Shown here: in pieces, positions 12,741 to 25,920 of the stretch | How the letters are laid out: every line of letters starts with the position of its first letter | Position numbering within the stretch: position 1 is the first letter of the stretch | NCBI RefSeq assembly: GCF_018873765.1 | Contig: NC_057924.1 | Location: 558,001-622,000 of the forward strand | From: Telopea speciosissima | Taxonomy: Eukaryota > Streptophyta > Magnoliopsida > Proteales > Proteaceae | DNA: 64,000 nucleotides | Reading direction: 5' to 3' | Made by a program: the position numbers and the translations under genes | Notes under the pieces: model-generated | What the model saw: the letters and a program-made list of their open reading frames with translations, nothing else | The model's database searches: none | What the model was told of the DNA's origin: nothing

Positions 12741-13600
12741 CAGATGAAATACTTACATATCCTTCTTATTCCCTCTTCCTCTCTTCCATCTTCTCTTTAG
12801 TTTCTATTTTATTACCACTGCAACTGAGAATTAAAGAGAGATACTGAGACCTGCTGGAGAGTTTTATTTTCTGTTGCATGTTCCATCAGTTCCCTATGGT
12901 GTGTTGAAGAAGAATTGGGAGGCAGAATACCCCTGCAGCACCATGAATCTGTGTCCTTCTGCCGGCGACATTCAAGGGTGTATAACTCCACATCCAGCCA
13001 TCAAATCCAGTCCTTGTAGTATGTTAACCCTCTCTTCAATGGTTTCCTTCAACTGTAACTTTATAACCATCCAATGGCTGTACGTTCCTGAGGTAACAAC
13101 TTCTAATTCTGATTCCCTAGTTCCTAATTTTGAGACCCTATAAGTCAACATCCACCCATCAGTTTTGGCTGTAATTACTCACCCTCGATGGGAGTATCAT
13201 CCCCATCCAAGGTGTTAGTTACTAATTCTGGTACTCTTGTCAGTTTCTGGTTATTTTGCATATTTTCTACCCTGCGATAGACCAGAATTTGCTACTGGTT
13301 GTTTCCTTGTGGTCAGACTTCATCTCAAGGTCCTGTTATAAGCTGTTGGAGTCCTGAAGTGTTGAAACACCTTGCTGGCTAGGTGTTTCTGTGATCCACT
13401 GTTGTTGAAATCTGTTGTTTGAAGTTTACTGTCAATATTACTATGATCCTACGGTAGATTAGGACTTCGTTGGCTTAGCCCTACATTAGTCGGTCATGCT
13501 AGCACATCTCATTGAAACAAATCCATAAAAATCTCAAATTCATGAAGATTATTGGAAACATGACCAAGACTACTTTGTTATTCGATTTTATAGGACAGTT
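12741..13600. other. Intergenic sequence, probably old repeat
   Basis: No gene was recognised. The start has an ATTAAAGAGAGATACTGAGACC-like stretch and polypyrimidine runs reminiscent of LTR leader sequence, but no matching second copy or terminal dinucleotides were found in the window. Confidence 0.35.
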
Positions 13601-13609
13601 ATACGGCTG

Positions 13610-14030
13610 GCTATGGTGTATGGGCAGTTAAGAAGCATCATATAGATAAACTCAGTGTAGCGGAGATGAGGATGTTGGGATGGATGAATGACAAAACTAG
13701 GAAGGATAAAGATAGGAATGATCATATTAGAGCTGGTTTGGGAGTAGCACTAATACATGATAAACTACGAGAAAGTCGTTTAAGGTGGCATGGCCATGTT
13801 CAACGGAGGCCTTTGGATGCTCCAGTTCGGAGGAGTGATTTGATTCAGATTGAAGGAACTAAAGAGCCAAGGGCAGACCTAAAATGACCGTAGAAGTAGT
13901 GAGGAAAGACATGCATAGCTTAGGCCTTGTATCAAGTATGACCTCGAATAGGTTTGATTGGAGGGCAAGGATCCATGTAGCCGAACCCATTTAGTTGGGA
14001 TAAGGCTGAGTTGTTGTTGTTGTTATACAT
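13610..14030 (+). mobile_element. RTE-type LINE 3' fragment
   Basis: The + strand encodes KLSVAEMRMLGWMNDKTRKD, then RLRWHGHVQRRPLDAPVRRS and DLIQIEG, the C-terminal end of an RTE reverse transcriptase, nearly identical to the fragment in the ARP8 intron. The frame breaks near 13887 after the last conserved block. The element ends in GGGATAAGGCTGAG followed by a TTG trinucleotide run at about 14008-14023, the usual RTE tail. It lies just beyond the 3' end of the SFH gene and may have displaced that gene's last exon or 3' UTR. Confidence 0.85.
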
Positions 14031-14368
14031 GATCCTTTCAGCTTGTATCCGAATCAGAATTAGCACATCAACTTGAGCAAGCAGGGATACATTAATGTTA
14101 TGAAGAAAAATAGTAGAACAAGATTCATCTACCCAACCCCGAGTAGTTGGCATAAGCTTAATTGAATTGAGTTGAGTTAAGTAGATTGCTTTAAAACGTG
14201 TTGGTGGTTTTTTAACATTCTCAGATTGGGAATATGAATAAGAATTTTCCTAATTTAAAGTCCATGCACTCCCAACAGAGTATTCTTGGGATCAGCGAAT
14301 AATGGAAGAGGCTTTTTCGCAGATCCACAATGTATTAAGAAGAAATGGCATTTTTTTGATAAACTTAC

Positions 14369-17300
14369 CCGAAATTTAGACTCACTCAGATTCTCCAGTA
14401 ATTCAGCAATTTCCAGTTGCTTCATGACCGTAGCATGCATCACCTGAAACAAATGGAGAGCATGGGAACTGTAATGGAAAGAAACAATGGGGGTTAAGAT
14501 CCAAACTTCTTAATGAGGTAAGTAGCTTACTCTCTTTGTTTTCTCAAGGTCAAGCTCAACAGATTTGATACGATCCAAAGAGTCCTGTAGCAACTGCTCC
14601 TTATCCAAAGGAATCCCTGCAGGCTTGGTGCTAATTTCCTCGAACAACGTTTCAAGCCTCTGAAGACGCTCCAAATATGGAAGGGCACGGTTTTCTTCAT
14701 TCACAGCTTCTTCAGCAGGTGGATGAATTTCTTGATTGGGCTCCAAAGAATTAGAGGGGTGAATGTTACCCTGCCTTCTCCCAAGTCTACAGTGCAGAAA
14801 ACGAAAGTAGGCAAGCAATTTGATCACAAAAGCTAGCAGAACTCTTGCTACACTCTGGAAATCTCTCTCCCCCAATTTGTCTTTAATGGTTCTGATCCTA
14901 TCAAGAAATGGAATACCTGACAAAAGACGCACAAAAGTTGGATACAAAATAATGCACGAAAAAGTACTAGGTCTAAATGTGCTGAAGAACTTTAATTAGC
15001 TACAAAATTTCCAAGTAGCTTTTCTTTTCTTTGGGAGTATTAGCTTCAGTTACAATTAGTATTTCTAGGGGCAGCAATTCTCAGCACTCCCCCACCTAAC
15101 CCACCCAAATCTGGCCCAGTCAATAAATGTGTTGGGTTCTCGCATGGGGTCTGCTCCCAAGGTGTTGTTGAACCCACTTCAAGCCCAACCAAACCTGCCC
15201 GAATTCGTAAGGGAGAAAGTTCTCTGTGCAGGAGTGTGGCCTATGCCTGTATGCCAGCACTCCCATGAGTCTTTCTCTCTCCTCCTCATTTGAAAAGACA
15301 GCTCTGCCCAATTGTTTTGAGGAGAGAGATAGACACATGGGAGTGCTGGCGTAGGCCACACTCCCGGACAGAAAACTAACTCCCTACACACACCCCAAAA
15401 CCTACTCATCCAAGTGTCAAACTATCCTATTCTTACTTAATTGGAATTGATATTAGTTATATTTCCCAGACCACCGAGTTGTCAACCCTAACAAATTTTC
15501 AACTTCTTAAAGTTATTTCACCACATAATCTACAAAAAGAATCTGTAGAAAAATGATTTTCTGTCATAAAAATGAATTTAATTAGCATTATGGAGTGAGA
15601 GAAGAAGATACCTTCAGGCTTTGAAATTGCCTCTGTATAAGGGCCTCCCAGATACTCAAATCCCCCCGAATGGTTCTCAGAACTAGACGCACCTGGACCA
15701 TAGTCTATAGCTTTATCAACAACAGTAAAATGGTCATCACAACTGTAGTAAGCAGTTGGATCTGACACCCTGACCTGTGTGAAGTTTGAAAATATAAATT
15801 TAAAGATAAACAGGGTCAAAGAGAAAAGTAACATCAGGCTTCACATTTGTTAATGAAAGATACAGGGAACATCAGTATTCGATTTGACAGTATGAAAACA
15901 AATTATTTTCATGGAGATGTAAGGATGCAAAGGCAAAACTGGCAGAAAAAATTATATCACAACGATAAAGTAAAAATATAAGTATCATTTGCTGAGTGCT
16001 GATTGAGTAGAGGACACGACAGGCCAAACATGGGTATGACTCATAATTTGATGTGTCCAGGTCACATATCTAGACTCTAGAGTCATTGAAGAGGATCAGG
16101 TTTGGCATTTTGAAAATTTCCAATTAATCTCCATTCAGAAAGGAATAAACCAACTCAATGTACCAAGAAGCCAAGTGGTTGGCAATCCCCCCACCCCCAC
16201 CCACCCCAAAAAAAAAAATCCAAGTGGTTGTTTAAGTAGGCTGGTCCATGCACAGCCTGAACCTGACTTACCCTTTCTGAGCTCCAGGTTGGAGAAAAAA
16301 AATGCAAATCAGATTAGGGACAGAAAAGGAATTTGAATCATTCAGAAACAAAATATTACGGCTTTTTGTACATTAGGGACAGAGAAGTAAATTATAGGGT
16401 CTTTAACGAGGCCTTTTTTCTCCATGAAGAGGGGTTAGAGAGAGAGGAGTTTAAGCACCAAGTGAATCAGGTAAGCCCTACTTTCTTCTTCCTAAACTCT
16501 CCCCTGCCATCTCTGCTTCTTTTGATTCTTTCTTCTTCCTCCTCTTCATCTTCTTCTTTTTCATTCTCTTCCCCCTCCCTGTGTCAATACTTCTTAAACA
16601 TCTTCTTGATCTTCTTCATTTCCCTTTTCTATTCTCCCCATTAATCCATCTACCACCTCTTCATCATCTTCTTCCTTCTCATTCTCTTCCCCCCTCTGTC
16701 AATTTTTCTTCCTCATCTGTCTTCCTTTTCATTCTCTTCACCACTCCCTGTGTCAATCCTCCATCTTCTCCTCTTCCTTTGTTTCTTCTTTTCTCCTTCT
16801 CGTCCACTTCATAGGAGGAATCCAACCAGAGTCACAGAGGACCATGCCTCAGTGATGTAGTGTCTGGTGCAACCATGTTCTCTCTCTCCTGCAGCGAAGT
16901 AACATGCTTGAGGCATGCGCTTTAATAGCACTTTTTTTTGGACTAAGCAATGATGGTAGTTACTAGTTAGCAAGTATATGAATGAACTACTAAATGGTGG
17001 TTGTCATTTTACTCGAGTTATTCCATCTGGAGTTTCTCCAAGCATAATCTAGCATCTTATTTTGAATAGAAATTAAAGAGTATTTAATATCAGGAAAGTT
17101 GTAGCTTAAACCTGCCCAGGCCAAAACCAACTTGATTAGTGATTCGAATTTGATCACCACTAGGTTTCAAGCAATGAAACTCCAAGCTTGGATTAGACCA
17201 GGATTCATTGCATTAGGTCAGTTTTGAGCAATGCACCCAAAATACAAAGCATTCATGCAGGGAACCCAAGTATCTGGGCTTAGGTTTAGTTGAGTTAATT

Positions 17301-20300
17301 TGTTGAATTTTCTTTGTTCCTTATGGTAAGAAAAATTTGGGTGGGGGGGGGGGGGGGGAGGGGAATGGGGAACAATAAAAAAAAAAGATAAAATAAATGT
17401 AAAACCTGTAGACAATACCTTGTATCCCATCCTTTTAAAAGCCAACCCCACCCCTACCCACCCCCCCCCCCCAAAAAAAAAGGGGGAAATAATTCCAGTC
17501 TGGCAGGTCTAGGGGGTATCTCTAGAATAGCATCCAAGTTCTCACATGGCAGATAGCATAGGGCTGAAACTTTGTGGACGGTGGAAGACCTCCAAAGTCC
17601 CCTACTCACACGTCAAGTTTCAGGACAATGTAGCTTGCCAAGTGGCAAACTAAAGCATTGAAAATTTCAAAACTATCAAGACAATGCAGAGCAAGAGGAT
17701 GCATGGACGTACATAAAAGGGTATGTGACTTAATCTGAGTCTGAAACTTGACATGGGGCCAATCCAAACCATTACCTAGATATCCAAATCTTCGATACTG
17801 CCACTTCACCTTCCACATAGAACTTGTGACCCAGTCTAGAGATACCTTCTACACCTGTCGGTCTAGGAAACCTTTTACAAATATTCATTTATGAAATGTA
17901 GGCTTTAGATAAAAAAATAAAAATAAAAACCTCAAGAACTTATTGCGTAGATGGAATGGAATTTCACAAGCCATAACTCACTTCCTCATGAACTGGAGCC
18001 AATCGTGAAAACCTTGAACTCCGTAGCCCAGTAGGAGAACAAGGATCATCAACATCTACATCTGATCCAGATTCAGCTGTCGATGTATCACTACTTCTTC
18101 CCTGAGTAGAAAAATTAATAAGCTTATTTGAACCTTCTGCCATATAAACTGCTACATAATATAAGATTCAAGATTACCTTTTGCCATATCTTAATGTAAG
18201 AATTGATTTTCTGCTCCTTGTCAGATATTCTTGTGACTTGCCTCACAAATGTTGCTTCTGCATTATTTACAAGCTACAAATGATAGAACCAACTTAGCAC
18301 AACATTCATTATTGGTAACCAGATGGTCCAGATCTCAATTCATCTTTGATTAAAATTATAACAATAACTTATGTCTGCTAGATAAAGAGGAGAGAACCTT
18401 ACTTTCATTATTTCAGGATCATTCCATGGTCCCTTATTAGACCCAATGCACCCTCCTTCAGCAGAGCATGTACACGTTCCACCCAAGAAGTCAGGCAGTT
18501 CGCTGAAAAATATTAGAAGAAATGAATTCAAGGGCATTGTGGATGAAAATTAAGTAATGAACTCTGATAAACATACAGACCTTGAGTCAATGAAGTCCAG
18601 CAATTTACTCAAGCATCTGGGTTCCAGAACCTAAGATTTGGAGGTTAATTTCATAGGTCACTTAAGGCTGCAGAAAAGCACAAAATGATATAACTTTCTT
18701 ATGTTAAATTCTCTTACTTGTATCTTTTCAATGGTCTTTGGGTCGAGAAATTTCTTCACAGCTAGCCAAAGCATCTTGAAGCCAGGACCAGCATTAACAA
18801 TGAACATACGATGTAGCGTCTGCAAAAAGGCAGCTGTATAACAGCTATATACCAAACAATTTCTTTTGGATGTAAATCTGTTGCAAAGAATAAAGTACCT
18901 CAGGGTAGCAATTGTTATCAATTTTGGTAATACCAGTAAGGAGATCTCCAGCAATCTTGGTGAAATTTTTTATACCCTGTACCTCAGACATAAGCTTGAG
19001 TTAAAGTTTCACAAATGTGAGGCTCGTACCATGGAAATAACCCAAAAAGAATCTAATAAAATTCCTCTTATAAACATAACTGTAACCAAAATTCCAACAT
19101 GTTAATGCCCTCCTTGTGAACGGCAGAATGATGCAGTTGCATTGGAATGGATGGATCGCTATGATTCACTATGGAAGCCTTGGCACAAGCTTGGGAGACC
19201 CACAAGGTGCTGGCAGCAGTCCAGTGGGCTGAAATCAAGTTTTGGGTAGTATTAAAAAATGTTGGGCTCTTTTCTTTGTGGGTTTCAGTGTAATGGGCCT
19301 AATCTATAAGCCCATATTTGGGGGATAAAGTTTGAATACAGGAATAGTGTTTTTAGCTTTCTGAGTTAAGAGTTCGAGTTTGGTACGATACTTATTAGCT
19401 AACACAGAGTTCTGTTTTGATTTTGTTTTACTTAGATAGAATGAGAAAGTAATGAGGAGTCCTTTTATGATCTATATGAATTTCAAAAGGTCTTTATATA
19501 GGTAATAACCCCCCCCCTCCAATCGAGTAGACATGATTTTGAGTAATAAGATTTAAGTTTTCAAGAACTTTTGTGTTGTTGAGCTGTGCATAAGTGGACA
19601 TAGTCCAGATCTGATCTCCTTCTGATGATCAATTAATTATTAGATGTGGTCAATCCTCTCTCTTCTTCTCCATTCTTCCTCTAATTCAGATCTTTTCTTC
19701 TAGTTCCTCTAATTCTCTGATTTCTTCTAATTCTCTTACACTGATTTCTAGTTCTGGCTATATCTTTGCTGAAACTGAATTCCAGCTTTCAAATCAGTTT
19801 ATCAGTGATCTAATATTATCATTGAACAGTTCTCAACTCTGATTATCTGATTCTGCTGAGATTTCTTAGTTGTAGACTTTAGCTTAAGCAGGCTCGAAAT
19901 CATCCATAATTCCATATGTATTTCTATGATTTTCAAGATTATTATACCGATGGATGGATGATGCAGATTCATCACCAAATAGGGCTTGTTTCATTAGAAA
20001 TAAGTCTAGGGTTGGGTTACATACATGTTGGGCCTTTGATCCCATGAGTTTCTAATGTAATAGGCCACTTTTCTGGGCCTAAAATAGGGGTACATAAGTT
20101 GCATATGGGATTAGCCCAATACTTAGTTTTTATTGTGTGTTTTTAATTGAACCGGTTTAAATTGGTTGCATCCAATTGGTTCAATTGGTCTAATTTAAGT
20201 GAAGTGATCCTATTGGCTACTAGGGAATCTTCTTTATTTTAAGTAGTTTAAGTTGTTTTTAAGTCATTAGGACTCTATTTTGAGTCTATTTGAGTTTCCT

Positions 20301-23300
20301 AGTCAGTTTAAGTTGCCTAATAGGTTAGGGATAAGGTTAGGCCATTCCTTTTTAGTGTCTAAGTCTATTTTTGAGTCTTCTATATAAGTTTGTAAGGGAG
20401 GCCAGCATTGAATACGAATTTGATTAATAAAAATTAGCTTTATGCTTGCTGCCTTTGTTGCTGCCTTTGCTCCATCGTGAGTGTGCCTTGTGAGTAATAT
20501 CAAGGTTGAAGGGATTGGTGGATCTCCAATCGACTCCTTGCATTGTGAAGATCGGGAGGGCTGCTACTTAGCTCCTTGCATTGTGAAGATCGGGAGACCC
20601 CATTGTTCATCTTCAAAGTTGTTGCCATTGAAGACCTGTAACAAGTAAGAAATTCTGCAACTATTCTTCTTCCTTCTAGAAGGTCACATACAAGGTGATT
20701 TTCGTGAGAATTCTGCCCAGCCAAATCTAACCATTAGAATCTGCTAAAAATTTGATCAAGTCTTCCTCAAACCCTAAGAGAGACTCGATTCAAATTTCAG
20801 CACCATCCACCCAGCTGATTGTCTGAAATTACAGTTTTACCCGTCTCTCCTACTTCTACTAGGAAACCTCCATAACTCCAAATCTGTCCATCAGTTTCAA
20901 ACCAAACTTTCAGCATACATCCCTTACATCATTGTTGACACTCGATCCAAGTTTCAGCCCCAAACTCCCACTCTAACCCCTTCATCTCCTTGCTCCATTA
21001 AAACCCAAACCCAAAACCCTAAAATTCAATTCTGCCCAAAATTACAGAATTTCAAAACTCATCCAAATCCTAACCTTTTTATACCATATTGACCCCCTAG
21101 ACCTGCCCATTAATACCCTATAAACCCCTTTCCCAATATCCAACCCAAACCCTAGGAATTGACCTAAATCCTAGTGCTGTCCATTCGAACCAGCAGCCCC
21201 TTTTGTTATTTGATCCTGTTGTTTGGCTCCTAGTAGGTCTCCTACCTATCTAGGACTACATTAATAGATCTGCTAAACTAGTGTTACTGACCAGAATCCT
21301 AGGCAGATCTGACCGTTGGACTCTGAGTTATTTAATTTTTCCTATTATTCCTCTATTCTGTTCCTGTTCTGTTATTATCAAATTATAAGTGATCCCGGTC
21401 AAGTGTGGTTACCTGCTTCTAGTTCACTGCTAGAACTCTGACCATATCACAGAAGATACGGGCAAAGGCAGGGCCCAAGTCCAGCAGCCCCTGAAAAAGC
21501 ATTTCAAAGTCAGGAATTTCACTCCAAAGAGGTCTCGCCCCGAAGCACAAAGCCGAGCTGGGATTAGGAGCATTTCCATGTGTCATACATTATCAAATAG
21601 CCCAACTAGGTATCTCGCGCAAGAATTCATGCTGTAAGTACAGGCTCTTGCCCTACCCATCTTACCTAGGAAGTGGAAAATACATTCCCTTGTTGTTTAG
21701 TTTACTACCAGATTATTGGATGCCTATTCTGATACGGAGGGACCGGTACCCGCTCCTTCTGTTTAGGATTCCTGACCTTACTTAAGGCTCCGAAGGTGGA
21801 ACAGAGGAGCGCGAAGAAGGCCTGGGAAGCTTTTTGCATCAAGGACCACACGCGGAGCATCCATGAAGAGAAAGATTCAACCGTGCTCCTACAGGCCGTC
21901 ATCCTTAAAGAGAAAGGGACTTTTGGGGGGCTTAAACCATGTCTCCCGAGAGAACTCAGTAGCGGGAATTGAGACAGTTGAATTTCACTAAAATAGTCTC
22001 ATTAGCTCCCGAGGTATTATAAATGCTAGTCGATGAGACCATGGTATAATGGTCTAGTATCTGAAATAGATCAATTACAACTAGTAGATTGTGTCTCACG
22101 CATATACCTTTAATAAAAAAAAATTATAAAAACAAACGGAACATGTTGATTATTTCAAAACTAGGAGGCACAAATAAAGAAATTCAAATTTATAGTTCAT
22201 CATGGGTAGGGACACTATAGCCGATATAATAACTTCTATCAAAAATGCTGACATGGAAAGAAAAGGAACGGTTCGAATAGCATCTACTCATATCACTGAA
22301 AACTATACTTTGTTTAAAAACTTGAAAACAAAGAACAGCTAAAGTGATATTCAATCTGAACCAGATAGTCAATTCCATTTTTATGGTGAAACCAATTTAT
22401 TTGGCAGCTACATGATGCAAGTAAAAGATTACAAGCACCAGATATTATGTAATTTCAAAAGTTCGATATTTACTAAGGAGCTAGGAAGATCCTGCAACAA
22501 ACTTCAACGTCCACGAAAGCACAAGAAATGGAGATCAAAACATACCAAGCCCTGAACATCCAATATTGTTGTAGTCGATCCAATGTGCCTCTTTGCTGCA
22601 ATTGAACATGCAGGAAATTTCTCATGTAGTGCCTTCTCAAACTCCCGTACATGGTACTTTAAGTAGCGATCAACTGTGGTAATGCGTGTAAGCCTATTTG
22701 GGTGAGCTTTCCCAAGCCTCTCGATATATATAGGCCTTCCATCTTTATCAATCCCATGGTAGCCTTGAGGATAATATTCCAAAACTTCTTCCAGTTCTTC
22801 AAATTCGAAGTCCTGAAGATACAGTTCAATTTGATGTCATGTTGAAGGTGATATTAAATTGGGGACAATTTAAATATTCAATGGGTACCCTAATTCCCAA
22901 TGAAACTAGTTCAACTCACATGCTAACAAAATATATTAGCATCTTTTTTTCTGTGTGAATAGGGTATTAGAAGTAATCTACTAGTATGTTAGGATCAAAA
23001 CTACTTGGTCCTAAACCATTTTTCAATGTACCACTAGTGACAAAACATGCTTGCGAATGTCTAGGTTGTCAACCAAAATCTCCTAGTTTAGTCAACACAG
23101 AAAGTGAAGTGAGATAAAATAATGCACTAACCTCCAATATGGTATCTGCTCCATACTCCTTTCTCCATTGGAGCATTTCTTCCCACATTTGAACTGTTTT
23201 ATAAATGTTGAAGTCCCTTGCTTTCAAAAACCTGCAACATTTAAAAGGAATAGTCAGGGATTGAAGGCCACAAAGCAGTGAAAGAAAGTGCAACGAAAAT

Positions 23301-24117
23301 AAAGGGATAATTCTAGTACCCACCACTACCATCACTTCATAGTCCACAAACCTACAAACGCCATGCCCCACCATACTACTACATGGTGGGACTGCTCTTA
23401 CAGATATGGAATGTTCTAAACTTAAACTACAATTTATCTATGGCATTTGAATTGGCTACGACTTAATGAAAGCAGTCAACCAAAGGAGTCTAACTAGGTC
23501 ATTAAACTCGAATGGAATCGGAGCATATTTCAAAAAAGTGGACTGACCTCAACAGAGTATGATAATCATCATGCCTAGAAGGTAATAAATCCTTGGCAAG
23601 AAGTTTCTGACGCAATTCATGTACTGCACTCTCCTCTCTGGCATCTCTTATGTCCTCTATGGAAACTGAAGAAACCCTGTAATCAATTTTCCTCTTTCCA
23701 CGCTTCTTAAGAGAATGAGTGAACCTGTTGGAAGCATTGATTGCCTTCTTCTTAAGCGCTCCAATTTTGGTCCGGCGTCTCTCATCTTCGGAATTCTCAA
23801 CATCGGACCTCCTTTCTTTTATTTCATCGTGTATGCCAAATCCTTCTGGGCCTTCAGTGCAACAAATTAAAATTGGGAGCTGTTTAAACATCTTTTCATA
23901 GCAAGACTGACAAGCAATAACATTAGCTCAAAATTACAAATTAACTCAAGAAATCATCAGAATTTTTCCTCATTTTTTTTTCAAAGGAACTAGGAGGAAT
24001 TGGTTGGAGGGAGGGTTTTTATTGTTCTGATGTTATCCTCCGCATCTTCACAATCTTCAGATCCAGTAGAAAGTAAAACCTAAGCATTCTAACAAGCTAC
24101 AAAGACTTACCTGACAT
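14369..24117 (-). CDS. Sec14-like phosphatidylinositol transfer protein, SFH type with nodulin-like tail
   Basis: Thirteen coding exons join in phase: 24111-24117, 23548-23851, 23132-23231, 22546-22812, 18899-18976, 18718-18819, 18581-18630, 18403-18502, 18178-18273, 17982-18101, 15612-15774, 14531-14916 and 14369-14443, giving 616 codons. The first exon holds only ATGTCAG, matching the MSG start common in the family. Residues about 20-75 are the basic N-terminal region ([29 protein letters not shown]). A CRAL-TRIO N domain follows ([20 protein letters not shown]), then the Sec14 lipid-binding fold at about 150-300 ([45 protein letters not shown]). The tail has a hydrophobic stretch ([16 protein letters not shown]), a coiled coil and [18 protein letters not shown]. 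Proteins of this kind coordinate phosphoinositide synthesis at membranes. The final few codons are missing: either a short last exon was not found, or the donor at 14368 is skipped and reading stops near 14255. Confidence 0.92.
16460..16810 (+). repeat. Long polypyrimidine tract with imperfect repeats in an SFH intron
   Basis: About 350 bases are almost pure C/T on the + strand, therefore A/G on the strand transcribed as SFH mRNA. CATTCTCTTC followed by C-rich sequence and GTCAAT recurs three times, near 16562, 16680 and 16729. It lies in the 2.2 kb intron between exons 10 and 11. Open frames through it are low complexity and not taken as genes. Confidence 0.7.
17515..17846. mobile_element. 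MITE with perfect 12-bp terminal inverted repeats
   Basis: The left end GGTATCTCTAGA (17515-17526) and right end TCTAGAGATACC (17835-17846) are exact reverse complements enclosing 332 bp without coding function. It lies in an SFH intron. Related sequences are at about 35510-35790 in the same orientation and 54090-54430 inverted; they share the TGAAACTT...TGTGGAC and CCTAGATATCCAA type blocks. A target-site duplication was not evident. Confidence 0.7.
19959..21263 (+). mobile_element. LTR copy (solo LTR) in the large SFH intron
   Basis: The sequence starts TGATGCAGATTCATCACC and ends near GGACTACATTA. It matches the solo LTR at 49448-50678 over most of its length, including GGGCCTTTGAT, AATTGAACCGGTT, TTCTATATAAGTTTGTAAGG and the CCTAGGACTACAT-like end. 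Flanks ATGGA (19954-19958) and ATAGA (21264-21268) agree at four of five bases and could be the aged TSD. TATATAAG near 20380 is a plausible LTR TATA box. The LTR is in antisense orientation to SFH. Confidence 0.75.
21940..22310 (+). pseudogene. rps8: Plastid DNA fragment (NUPT) with the start of rps8
   Basis: From the ATG at 22202 the + strand reads [20 protein letters not shown] and continues [14 protein letters not shown], the N-terminus of plastid ribosomal protein S8. Homology stops at about 22303, about a quarter of the way through the protein. The roughly 260 bases upstream have the look of the plastid leader ahead of rps8. Sequence from about 21430 to 21935 is unusually GC-rich compared with the surrounding intron and may also be organellar, possibly mitochondrial, but I could not assign it. 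The fragment lies in the 3.6 kb SFH intron 4 and cannot be expressed as a ribosomal protein. Confidence 0.8.
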
Positions 24118-24239
24118 TTCGAGCAATACAGAAGGACGAATTTGGGCCTCAATTCAAGCTCTAGAGAACGAACAACAATCCTCAAAGAACCGGAGGAAAT
24201 TCATGATCTACAGAAACAAAATCAACAGAGGAGACGGCA

Positions 24240-25920
24240 ATGAACTCCTGGACGTTTAAAATCCAATTCAAATGACATATATAAATAAAGGTAGAATTAA
24301 CTGTTTAATCAAAAAAGACAATCAAGTGCCTGGTCTCATTTGATTAGTCTAGGTCTTCTGGATGTCCCATAACTGCATATGCAGTGCAAGCTTCAAAAGT
24401 GAATATAGTAAAGCCATTCATATCATAACCAGAGAAATGCAAATTATCGTGAACTCAACACTGTCAGAATGTCAAAAGTAAAGTTTGTGAAAGCTGATAA
24501 TTCCTTCCTTGTTGAGAAGAGGGTAATGAGCTAATTACAGTTCATTCTTTCAAATGGCTTCCCCTTCTTTTCGGTTTTTTTTTTTTTCCTTTTCATTTAA
24601 TTATCATGTCCAACGGAACCAACACGAAACAAGAAACACTGCACAGATCCAAAAGCTAAAAGGCACCAGGTTGAGCTTATTCGAACAACCCCAACCCCGT
24701 CCAAGCTTCCAAACCACATGTGAGAAAGAGAGAGGAGGCATTCATAGAAGAGAAAATCTCCACAAATGTCAATAATCACCACGAACTCCAATCTCACAAT
24801 TAAACTAGAAAAAAAAAAAGCATACATGCTTAAGAAGCATATAAATTCACAGGCCCATTATATATATCCCATAAAAATAAAAATAAAAAAGAGGAGAAAA
24901 AACCAGTGCTATTGATTTTAGACGTACCCTAGGAAAAGAAAAGCCCTCATTCATTCGAGAGGAATTCGATGAAAATAAGAGGAGCAATGCTGCTAGCTGA
25001 ACCGGGTACTACTTTGTGCACAGAGGAGAGGAGAAGGTAAAAGATAAAAAAAAAAAAAACGAAAAAGAAGAAGAAATCCAAGGAAAACGGAAAGACAAAT
25101 GAAGACACAGAGCAAACTCTCTCAGTTTCTCAAGGAGTTATAAAAGCGTCTCATCATCATTGATGGCCTCGGTTAGAAATTGATCAAGATCTCTCTCTGG
25201 TTTTGAAAGTTCGACCGCTTCCTTTTCTTTTTCCCCTTCGCTTTTCTTTTCTTTTCTTTGCCACGTATCTGTCTCCTCTCCTCTAGTCCTCTCCTGTCCT
25301 TGCGATTTTACTGTTATTGATACGCGCCGGTAAAGTTTTATTCTCTCGGGCTCTTCGTTATTATTCTCTTTACATCACCTCCGTCCTCTCTTTTCGGTTT
25401 ACGGATCCGGATTGTTATACTTGTTTTCTAACGTCCAAGTCCCAAGCATGTATAATTGTACATGGGATCGGTACGTATCGAGATCGGTATCCGCCAATAC
25501 CGATACGGCAAATCCCGATCACAATTCCTAAACCCATGGTCCCAAGTCCTAACACACCCCACCCCCCCCCCCATCCCCCGAGAGAAGGACAACTGAAAAG
25601 TTGGGGACAACTCGTGCACAGGAGATTCCCCTATTTTCGAACCTGTCTTACAGGGTGGCGTGGGGTCTTTGGTCATTTCAGATGGCCATTAATTTTACAG
25701 GCCCTACTGCCTAAACAAAAAATTAGGGAAAGAGAACACAGGATCGTGTAAAATGACCATAGTGCTCTTATGAAAAGACAAAAATCTCCCATGAGTATGG
25801 CGATCATTTCACGTGGCCTTGTGCCCATGCTCAGGGAACAACGCACACTGCACGTGACCAGATAATGTTCTTTTTTATTCTCACACAAAATAATAGATTA
25901 CTTTATGTTAAAAGATTAAA
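24240..25920. other. SFH upstream region and intergenic sequence
   Basis: This stretch should hold the SFH 5' UTR and promoter on the - strand, but no transcription start could be fixed. There are several A or T homopolymers and a TC-rich stretch at about 25200-25300. Near 25450-25530 a run of GATCGGTA/CGATACGG motifs looks like transposon terminus debris. No protein family was recognised. Confidence 0.4.

Noticed and set aside
16333..16814. Ser/Leu/Phe-rich ORFs
   Set aside because: They are translations of a polypyrimidine tract within an SFH intron.
20990..21180. AAACCCTA motifs that resemble plant telomere repeats (also 50160-50600)
   Set aside because: Spacing is irregular and the motifs belong to the LTR of family D in both places, so this is not an interstitial telomere.
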